Below are positions 1 through 5,272 of a stretch of 5,272 nt of DNA, in pieces. The position numbers were made by a program, and so were the translations under genes. The number at the start of each line of letters is the position of its first letter. Position 1 is the first letter of the stretch. The stretch covers positions 1 to 5,272 of the forward strand of contig JAENIZ010000092.1 of the NCBI GenBank assembly GCA_016844485.1. Direction: 5' to 3'. Source of the stretch: Gammaproteobacteria bacterium. Lineage in GTDB: Bacteria; Pseudomonadota; Gammaproteobacteria; Eutrophobiales; Eutrophobiaceae. The notes beneath the pieces were generated by a model that worked only from the letters and a program-made list of their open reading frames with translations, did no database searches and had not been told where the DNA came from.

Positions 1-1
1 G

Positions 2-808
2 TTCGATGCCGTGATAAATGGCATTCTCAATCAGTGGTTGCAGGGTCAGTGCAGGCAGTCGCGCGTTTCCAGGCAGGCGATCAACGTCCCAGACTGTGTG
101 CAGCCGGTCCCCCAGACGATGAGCCTCAATGCGCAGATAATGCCGGCAAAGTAATAATTCCTCATGCAATGTCGCTAATCGTTTGGCCTCCTTGAGGCTC
201 ACCCGTAACAGATCGGCGAGGTCTTCAATGGCCTCTTCGGCCAGCTTGGGCTGGGAGCGAGTCAGGCTGGCGATGGTATTCATGCAATTAAACAGAAAAT
301 GTGGCCGGATGCGGGATTGCAGGGCCTGAATACGGGATTCGGCCTCTGATTCGATATTTCGCCGCCATTGATGCTGGATGTAGAAATAGCGCAGGGCCAT
401 GGCGCTGACAATGGCGCTAATCCCCATGCAGCGCAGAAGAAACATCCCGTGTGACTGCAAGGTATACTCGCCTCTGCCGGGCCATATATAGAGCACCCAC
501 CACGCAACCTCAGTGATGATGAGGGACACGGCAAGAACCAGTAAATAACTCAGTGTGGCAACCCAATGATCAGGCAAGGTATTGAGATGGCGGCGGGTGA
601 TGCATAACATCGCCACGCAGGATAAGGCAATCCACTGAATGAACAAAGAATTCAGCGCAAGGTCTGATACACGGTCAGTAACGTAGGTCGGCAGTGCCAG
701 CGTTATCACAATCGCCAGAAGTTCCGCGATCAGGACGACAATAAAGACCATCCGGACACCGCAAAAATCCGGTAGAAATGAACTCTGCTGGGGTTGATCT
801 GGTTTCAT
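2..808 (-). CDS. algZ: AlgZ/LytS-type sensor histidine kinase, N-terminal 269 residues (3' end outside window)
   Basis: This is the sensor of a two-component system: an inner-membrane kinase expected to phosphorylate a LytTR-type response regulator (AlgR-like). Reading minus from ATG 808-806, the frame stays open to the left window edge. Hydrophobic segments lie near residues 18-40, 52-70, 84-108 and 121-142. A linker rich in charged residues and Gln (about 149-167) leads to the His_kinase domain. That domain has an R-P-H-F-L-F-N motif with the presumed phospho-acceptor His170, followed by M-N-T-I-A-S-L. The ATPase N-box begins near residue 256 (QPLIENAIYHG, metal-binding Asn262) and is cut by the window edge, so the G-box is not visible. 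ATG 808 suits the family's N-terminal length, but no clear Shine-Dalgarno precedes it. The head-to-head position with argH matches the Pseudomonas algZ locus and is why AlgZ is preferred over a BtsS/YpdA-like kinase. The family call is firm; the symbol is an inference from motif and context. Confidence 0.87.
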   Translation of the reverse strand, partial: MKPDQPQQSSFLPDFCGVRMVFIVVLIAELLAIVITLALPTYVTDRVSDLALNSLFIQWIALSCVAMLCITRRHLNTLPDHWVATLSYLLVLAVSLIITEVAWWVLYIWPGRGEYTLQSHGMFLLRCMGISAIVSAMALRYFYIQHQWRRNIESEAESRIQALQSRIRPHFLFNCMNTIASLTRSQPKLAEEAIEDLADLLRVSLKEAKRLATLHEELLLCRHYLRIEAHRLGDRLHTVWDVDRLPGNARLPALTLQPLIENAIYHGIE

Positions 809-844
809 AGTTCGTGGAAAAGGAATTTTATAGTGACCTTACGT

Positions 845-850
845 TATAAT
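845..850 (+). promoter_or_regulatory. Probable -10 box (TATAAT) of the argH-asmA transcript
   Basis: The hexamer is a perfect sigma-70 -10 match. It would place the transcript start near 857 and give a leader of about 36 bases before ATG 893. No good TTGACA-like hexamer is found 15-19 bases upstream (the sequence there is GGAATT or similar), and there is no extended -10 TG. The promoter may therefore be weak or need an activator. Its position supports a start at 893 or 911 and argues against any start upstream of about 857. Confidence 0.5.
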
Positions 851-859
851 GACGTCATT
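848..859. promoter_or_regulatory. 12-bp perfect palindrome AATGACGTCATT, candidate operator
   Basis: The 12 bases read identically on both strands. The palindrome overlaps the last bases of the TATAAT box and the expected transcription start, a position where a bound dimer would block argH transcription. Its core TGACGTCA recurs at 894-901. The binding protein is unknown; no family can be assigned from the sequence alone. Confidence 0.4.
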
Positions 860-892
860 GCAAATAGCCGGGAGTCAATATTCAAAACTGAT

Positions 893-2305
893 ATGACGTC
901 AAAATCCAAAATGACCAAGCCCCGGAGTGGCCGATTTTCTGTCCCGGCCGATGCCTTTGTCGAGCAGTTCACACAATCCGTCTCATATGATCAACGGTTG
1001 TATCATTATGACATCATGGGTTCGATTGCTCACGCCTGCATGCTGGCTAAAGTGGGTGTGTTAACTGAAGAGGAATGCAGTCAGATTGTTCGTGGACTTG
1101 AGACCATTGAGGCAGAGATCAAACAAAATAAATTCAACTGGGATACTGCACTGGAAGATGTGCATATGAACATCGAAGCAGCGCTGATCGAGCGGATTGG
1201 TGATGCAGGTAAAAAGCTGCATACCGGCCGATCACGCAATGATCAGGTTGCTACGGATCTACGGCTCTATCTGCGTGCGGAAGTAGAGGCCATTTGTCAG
1301 TCATTGGAAAATGTCATGTTAACCCTGCTTGATCTTGCCGGGCGGGAGGCCGGTACGATCATGCCCGGCTTTACACATCTGCAAACGGCGCAGCCAATCA
1401 CCTTCGGTCACCATATGCTGGCATGGTTTGAAATGTTGTATCGAGACAGGACACGGCTGGCCGATTGCCAGCAGCGGATTAATGTGTTGCCGCTGGGTGC
1501 GGGTGCACTCGCCGGGACCAGTTATCCGATTGATCGTGCCCATACGGCGAAATTACTGGGATTTGCGGACATCACTGAAAATTCACTGGATGCCGTGAGC
1601 GATCGGGATTTTGCGATTGAATTCTGCGGTTGTGCCGCATTGATCATGATGCACCTTTCACGCTTTTCGGAGGAGCTGATCCTGTGGTTGTCACAAGCGT
1701 TTGATTTTATCAGTCTGGATGACGCCTGGTGTACGGGATCATCCATCATGCCGCAAAAAAAGAATCCGGATATTCCGGAACTCGTGCGGGGCAAAACCGC
1801 ACGTGTCTACGGCCACCTGGTGTCCTTGCTGGCATTGATGAAGGCGCAACCACTCGCCTATAACCGGGATAATCAGGAAGACAAAGAGGCGTTGTTCGAT
1901 ACGATCGATACTGTAAAGGCGTGTTTGCAGGCCTATGCCGGCATGATCCCCGCGATCTCGGTCCGGGCGGATAACATGCGCGAGGCCGCACAACAAGGTT
2001 ATTCAACCGCTACTGATCTCGCGGATTATCTGGTGCGTAAAGGTGTTGCCTTCCGGGATGCGCATGCCGCCGTGGGCCAGGCCGTGCAGTATGCCCTGAA
2101 CGCGCAGAAAGCCCTGTCGGAGTTGACCCTCAAAGAGTTGCAGAAATTCAGCGCAACTATTGCAAACGATGTATTTGCCTGTCTAACCCTGGAGGGCTCT
2201 GTCGCGGCGCGTAAACATTTTGGCGGTACAGCACCGGCGCAAGTCAAGGCAGCGATCCAGCGCGGCCGGAAACGCCTCGAACAGATCATGGTAAAAAAAG
2301 AATGA
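893..2305 (+). CDS. argH: Argininosuccinate lyase
   Basis: This cytosolic enzyme splits argininosuccinate into arginine and fumarate, the final step of arginine biosynthesis; it belongs to the fumarase/aspartase superfamily and works as a homotetramer. From ATG 893 the product is 470 residues, normal for ArgH. Visible motifs are H-T-G-R-S-R-N-D-Q (110-118), the G-F-T-H-L-Q-T-A-Q-P block with Thr161-His162, and the superfamily signature G-S-S-I-M-P-Q-K-K-N-P (282-292) with catalytic Ser283. P-L-A-Y-N-R-D-N-Q-E-D-K-E follows from 320, then the helical C-terminal ArgH domain. ATG 893 is chosen for family length and its place behind the TATAAT box; ATG 911 (464 residues) is equally plausible. Neither has a clear Shine-Dalgarno: the only GGGAG, at 870-874, is too far upstream. 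The frame stays open back to ATG 794, but that start lies inside the kinase gene. One oddity is that the usual W-G-G-R-F near the N-terminus reads R-S-G-R-F here (11-15). It is probably the first gene of an operon with the asmA-like gene. Confidence 0.97.
   Translation: MTSKSKMTKPRSGRFSVPADAFVEQFTQSVSYDQRLYHYDIMGSIAHACMLAKVGVLTEEECSQIVRGLETIEAEIKQNKFNWDTALEDVHMNIEAALIERIGDAGKKLHTGRSRNDQVATDLRLYLRAEVEAICQSLENVMLTLLDLAGREAGTIMPGFTHLQTAQPITFGHHMLAWFEMLYRDRTRLADCQQRINVLPLGAGALAGTSYPIDRAHTAKLLGFADITENSLDAVSDRDFAIEFCGCAALIMMHLSRFSEELILWLSQAFDFISLDDAWCTGSSIMPQKKNPDIPELVRGKTARVYGHLVSLLALMKAQPLAYNRDNQEDKEALFDTIDTVKACLQAYAGMIPAISVRADNMREAAQQGYSTATDLADYLVRKGVAFRDAHAAVGQAVQYALNAQKALSELTLKELQKFSATIANDVFACLTLEGSVAARKHFGGTAPAQVKAAIQRGRKRLEQIMVKKE
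894..901. promoter_or_regulatory. Second TGACGTCA palindrome overlapping the argH start
   Basis: This is an 8-bp perfect palindrome identical to the core at 850-857, centred 44 bp away (about four helical turns). It covers the last two bases of ATG 893 and the next two codons (Thr, Ser). It could be a second operator half of a looped or cooperative site, or a coincidence. The flanking bases do not extend the symmetry as they do at the first copy. Confidence 0.3.
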
Positions 2306-2308
2306 GGA
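2304..2308 (+). promoter_or_regulatory. Ribosome binding site of the asmA-like gene, overlapping the argH stop
   Basis: GAGGA begins on the second base of the argH stop codon (TGA 2303-2305) and ends 10 bases before ATG 2319, a workable spacing. It decides the start: the nearer ATG at 2312 is too close to this site and stops after four codons, while a second GAGGA at 2314-2318 abuts ATG 2319 directly and is too close to serve it. The overlap suggests ribosomes finishing argH help start the next gene. Confidence 0.7.
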
Positions 2309-2318
2309 AATATGAGGA

Positions 2319-5272
2319 ATGGGTAAGTTAATCAAATTATTACTTGGTCTCACCCTGTTATTGGTATTGATCGTTGTTGTTTCTGCGGTGGGGGTCCTTG
2401 TGTTTTTCGATCCTAATGAGCACAAGGATTTTATTATTGCCAAGGTCGAAGAAGAGACGGGTAGGAAACTTGCCTTAACAGGGGATATATCACTTACCTA
2501 TTACCCCTGGCTTGGTTTGGAGGCCGGGGGTATTACCCTCGGAAATTCCAAAGGGTTTGGGGATGCGCCGTTCCTGCATGCGGATCGGGTCGCACTGCGT
2601 ATCAAGACCATGCCGCTCCTTAATCAACGCTATGAACTGGATACGTTAAAACTCCAGGGCCTACAGTTGAATCTGGCGAAGAACAAGGAGGGTATAACCA
2701 ACTGGGCGGATCTTGGCGCAAACAAAGCTGAGTCCGCACAGCAAAAACCGCTGCCTCTTTCGGCTGTGGTCCTGGGCGGTGTGGATATCCGGGACGGTCG
2801 GATCACCTGGCAGGACGGGGTCAAGGATCAAACCATCAATATCAGCGGACTCACAGTCAGCACCGGTGAATTGACCTATGGCGCACCCATCAATCTGGCG
2901 GTGGTATTCAAGGCCGAGTCCAACAAACCCGCACTGAACTCCGATGTGAAACTGAATGGAGTGTTGAATTACAACCTGGATACGGAGATTTATGCCTTCA
3001 AGCCGATCGATCTCGCGGCAAAGCTGACCGGCAAGGACGTGCCTGGCGGGGCTGCGGATTTACTGTTCAAGGCCGCCGTTGAATCCAATCTCAAAGAGGA
3101 CACGGCGAACATCAGTGACCTGAGCCTGGATGTGCTGGGTACCAGCATCAAAGGTGCATTGACCGCCGCTAAGGTCAGTTCCGGCACACCTGAAGTGAAG
3201 GCACAACTCACTATCAAGGGCGAAGATCTGACTAAACTGCTCCAGCTTATCGATCCCAAAGTTGCCGGAGAACTCGCCCGCCTGGATGACCGCTCAGTGG
3301 ATGTTAAGCTGAGTCTGTCCGCTGATCTTGGACAGGACAATCTGCGGGTGTCAGATTTGGATGTCAAGATGCTGGGCGCGGTGATCCATGGACAAGTGGA
3401 GGCGAATCATTTCCTGAGCCAGACCCCCTCAGCCAAGGGTAACTTGAAGGCAACAGGACCTGACCTGCCGGCTTTGCTGCAAGTCATCGGTCAATTTGAG
3501 ACAGGGGAAAAACCCAAGCTGGAGGACTACGGCAAGCGCCTGGCCAAAGTCGCGGACAAGTCCTTTGATATTACAGCGGAGTTTGATACCGACTTGAGTT
3601 CGGGCAATATTCAGATTCCCACGTTGTCGGCAAAAACGCTGGGCATCACACTGCAAGGGAAATTGGCTGCACAGGAAATCAATTCCAGTAGTGGCAAGGT
3701 AGATGGGAAATTTACATTACATGGCGAAAAACTTGCGGAAGTGCTGACGGCCCTGGATCAGAAGGCGCTGGGTGAAGTCCTGCAGGTGCTTGACATCAAT
3801 ACCGAGGTCAGCGGTGCGGGCAAAGACATCGTCCTGAGTCCGCTGATAGTCAAGGCCACTTTCGCAGGCAAGCAGATCCCGAATTCGCCGGCGGATGTTG
3901 CACTCAATGCCGATACCCGGATCAATCTTGAAAAACAAACGTTGGTGATGAACAACTTGACACTGCAGGGACTGGGGCTGAATGTTGCAGGTAATATCAA
4001 TGCCAGCAAGATACTGGGCGAAACCCCGGCGCTTAACGGCAAGATCGACGCCAAAGGTAATGATCTCGCCCTGTTATTCAAAGTAGCCGGGATTGAACCC
4101 CTTGCGGGACAACTGGCGGCATTGGATAACCGGTCATTTGATATCAAGGCCGGTGTGGATGCCGATCTAGGGGCAGGGAACGTCAAACTCTCCAATCTCG
4201 ATGCAAAATTGCTGGGTGCGACCATCAACGGCGATATTGACGCCAGTAATATTCAAAGCAAGACACCGGCCGCCAGAGGCAAATTAAAGGCTACCGGTCC
4301 GGACTTGCCGGCCCTGTTGCAGGTGCTGGGCCAGTTTGAGACGGGCAAGGAACCGAAGCTCAGGGAATATGGCCAGCGGTTGGCAAAGGTTACGGATAAG
4401 TCGTTTGATGTCTCCGCGGAATTTGATGCGGATCTTAAAGCAGGAAATATCCGGGTTCCGACCCTGGCGGTGAAGACGTTGGGGATTACAATCAACGGGC
4501 AACTGGATGCGCAAAACATGAACTCGAACAGCGGCAAGGTGAATGGCAAGTTGTCATTGCAAGGTGATAAACTCGCCGGGGTGCTGGCAGCATTTGGCCA
4601 GGCCGGTCTGGGCGAAGTCATGCAATCCGTTGCCGTCGATGCCGGAGTCAGCGGGACGGGCGGTGATATTACATTGAGTCCATTGCAGGTCAAGGCCACC
4701 TTTGCCGGCAAACAGATTCCGAATTCACCGGTGGATGTCACGCTGAACGGAAATACCCGTGCAAATCTCGAGCAACAGACGTTAACTGTCAGTAATCTGA
4801 CTATCAAAGGATTGGGCCTGAATGTATTGAGCAATATCAATGCGACTCAAATCCTGGGACAACCCGGCTTCAGCGGTGATCTTGCCGTTGCCGAATTCAA
4901 TCTGCGCAAACTTGCACAGCAATTAAATCAAACCTTGCCTGAAACAGCAGATAAAAACGCACTGAATAAAGTTGCATTAAAAACCGGTTTCTCAGGTAAT
5001 ACAGACAGCTTGAGTTTAAAGGATCTGGCGATTCATCTGGACGAGACAAAGCTCAATGGCAATTTGTCTGTGGCACATTTCACCCAGCCCGATATTCAGT
5101 TTGGAATCGGGATCGACTCTATCAATGCGGATCGATATCTTCCACCCGCGAAAGGTAAACCAGACAAACCAGTCACCCCGGAAACAGCAGCCGGAGGGGC
5201 TGCCACTGAATTACCACTTGAAACTTTAAGATCACTCAAGATCAATGGTGATCTGCAAATTGGTCAGCTAGT
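2319..5272 (+). CDS. asmA: AsmA-family protein with an enlarged repeat domain, first 984 residues (3' end outside window)
   Basis: AsmA-like proteins are anchored in the inner membrane by one N-terminal helix and extend a long beta-rich domain into the periplasm; relatives such as TamB and YhdP are implicated in moving phospholipid to the outer membrane. From ATG 2319 the frame is open, without a stop, to the window end. Residues 4-30 form the hydrophobic anchor after a Lys-containing start. The AsmA N-terminal domain follows, with D-P-N near 34, T-G-R-K-L near 50, and Y-Y-P-W-L-G-L followed by G-N-S-K-G-F-G. N-K-E-G-I-T-N-W lies near residue 123. A tandem 280-residue duplication (about 320-847) comes next. 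The conserved AsmA C-terminal domain begins after that, including A-D-R-Y-L-P-P and L-P-L-E-T-L-R-S-L near the window end. E. coli AsmA is about 617 residues; this protein is already 984 and incomplete. It starts 13 bp after argH. Family assignment is firm; the substrate is unknown. Confidence 0.93.
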   Translation, partial: MGKLIKLLLGLTLLLVLIVVVSAVGVLVFFDPNEHKDFIIAKVEEETGRKLALTGDISLTYYPWLGLEAGGITLGNSKGFGDAPFLHADRVALRIKTMPLLNQRYELDTLKLQGLQLNLAKNKEGITNWADLGANKAESAQQKPLPLSAVVLGGVDIRDGRITWQDGVKDQTINISGLTVSTGELTYGAPINLAVVFKAESNKPALNSDVKLNGVLNYNLDTEIYAFKPIDLAAKLTGKDVPGGAADLLFKAAVESNLKEDTANISDLSLDVLGTSIKGALTAAKVSSGTPEVKAQLTIKGEDLTKLLQLIDPKVAGELARLDDRSVDVKLSLSADLGQDNLRVSDLDVKMLGAVIHGQVEANHFLSQTPSAKGNLKATGPDLPALLQVIGQFETGEKPKLEDYGKRLAKVADKSFDITAEFDTDLSSGNIQIPTLSAKTLGITLQGKLAAQEINSSSGKVDGKFTLHGEKLAEVLTALDQKALGEVLQVLDINTEVSGAGKDIVLSPLIVKATFAGKQIPNSPADVALNADTRINLEKQTLVMNNLTLQGLGLNVAGNINASKILGETPALNGKIDAKGNDLALLFKVAGIEPLAGQLAALDNRSFDIKAGVDADLGAGNVKLSNLDAKLLGATINGDIDASNIQSKTPAARGKLKATGPDLPALLQVLGQFETGKEPKLREYGQRLAKVTDKSFDVSAEFDADLKAGNIRVPTLAVKTLGITINGQLDAQNMNSNSGKVNGKLSLQGDKLAGVLAAFGQAGLGEVMQSVAVDAGVSGTGGDITLSPLQVKATFAGKQIPNSPVDVTLNGNTRANLEQQTLTVSNLTIKGLGLNVLSNINATQILGQPGFSGDLAVAEFNLRKLAQQLNQTLPETADKNALNKVALKTGFSGNTDSLSLKDLAIHLDETKLNGNLSVAHFTQPDIQFGIGIDSINADRYLPPAKGKPDKPVTPETAAGGAATELPLETLRSLKINGDLQIGQL
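3276..4019 (+). repeat. Tandem intragenic repeat, copy 1 (residues about 320-567)
   Basis: This segment of the asmA-like gene recurs exactly 840 bases further on, in frame. Over one 51-residue block starting L-K-A-T-G-P-D-L-P (from 3444), 41 residues are identical to copy 2. In the 60-base line 3841-3900 versus 4681-4740, 46 bases match. Homology extends further left in weaker form, shifted by one codon. DNA divergence well below protein divergence at conserved blocks is not seen, so this is an old duplication kept by selection rather than a recent copy or assembly artefact. Confidence 0.93.
4116..4859 (+). repeat. Tandem intragenic repeat, copy 2 (residues about 600-847)
   Basis: This is the second copy of the 280-residue unit, offset by 840 bases from copy 1 with no gap needed across the segment. 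Blocks shared with copy 1 include G-Q-F-E-T-G, F-A-G-K-Q-I-P-N-S-P and a G-L-G-L-N-V stretch near the end. Downstream of 4860 the sequence passes into the ordinary AsmA C-terminal domain, whose first part resembles the unit only loosely. Confidence 0.93.

Larger units (their letters stand above)
809..892. promoter_or_regulatory. Divergent intergenic promoter region between the kinase gene and argH
   Basis: This 84-bp stretch separates two head-to-head start codons, so it must hold the promoters of both genes unless they are read from further away. It is A+T-rich relative to the flanking genes. On the plus strand it carries a perfect TATAAT. On the minus strand there are weaker candidates, TATAAA (832-827) and TATAAC (848-843), neither with a convincing -35 box. 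It also contains the palindrome listed separately. Because the two promoters would overlap, one regulator bound here could affect both genes; that is inference. Confidence 0.7.

Noticed and set aside
280..534. 84-codon minus-strand reading frame within the kinase gene
   Set aside because: It is a shadow of the real kinase frame on the same strand, rich in Cys, Pro and Ser with no recognisable motif, whereas the other frame shows clear kinase motifs.
833..861. GTGACC at 833-838 as a -35 box for argH
   Set aside because: The only -10 at suitable spacing would be CATTGC, a poor match, and it is only seven bases from the perfect TATAAT at 845-850, too close to serve that one.
794..892. In-frame N-terminal extension of argH from ATG 794
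   Set aside because: The start lies inside the divergent kinase gene and upstream of the TATAAT box. The added 33 residues are unlike ArgH, and the product would exceed the family's length.
3758..4840. Long minus-strand open frames (156 and 195 codons) opposite the asmA-like gene
   Set aside because: They are antisense shadows of a strongly coding, repeat-bearing plus-strand frame. They resemble one another only because the plus strand is duplicated.
3276..4859. Tandem duplication as an assembly artefact or mobile element
   Set aside because: The copies differ at roughly a quarter of bases in the stretch counted, keep the frame, and have no inverted repeats, target duplications or transposase.

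Overview
The window holds three protein genes and one short divergent promoter region, with almost no non-coding DNA. Two of the three genes run off the window ends. The gene content points to a gammaproteobacterium outside the enteric group. An AlgZ/LytS-type histidine kinase lies head-to-head with argH, as in Pseudomonas and its relatives (algR-algZ / argH). The argH product also has the long N-terminus and many residues typical of that lineage. Base composition looks moderate, near half G+C by eye. The species cannot be named from this sequence.

Layout. Positions 2-808 (minus strand) carry the first 269 residues of a membrane sensor kinase of the His_kinase/LytS family, most likely AlgZ (FimS)-like. 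It has four hydrophobic segments, an RPHFLFN phospho-acceptor motif, and the start of the ATP-binding N-box where the window ends. Positions 809-892 are the 84-bp divergent intergenic region. It contains a perfect TATAAT box facing argH. A 12-bp palindrome (AATGACGTCATT) overlaps this box, and the same 8-bp core TGACGTCA recurs 44 bp downstream over the argH start codon. Positions 893-2305 (plus) are argH, a complete argininosuccinate lyase for the last step of arginine synthesis. Positions 2319-5272 (plus) carry the first 984 residues of an AsmA-family inner-membrane-anchored protein, still open at the window end.

argH and the asmA-like gene are separated by 13 bp. The asmA ribosome binding site overlaps the argH stop codon, so the two are probably cotranscribed and perhaps translationally coupled. 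The kinase is transcribed away from them, normally with a LytTR response regulator just beyond the left edge.

The most unusual feature is the AsmA-like protein. Its middle contains a 280-residue (840-bp) tandem duplication, about 80% identical at protein level in the best-conserved part. Each 280-residue unit is itself built of three related modules. This makes the protein much longer than E. coli AsmA (about 617 residues) and suggests a lengthened, groove-like periplasmic domain. No mobile element, RNA gene, CRISPR array or clear terminator was seen.
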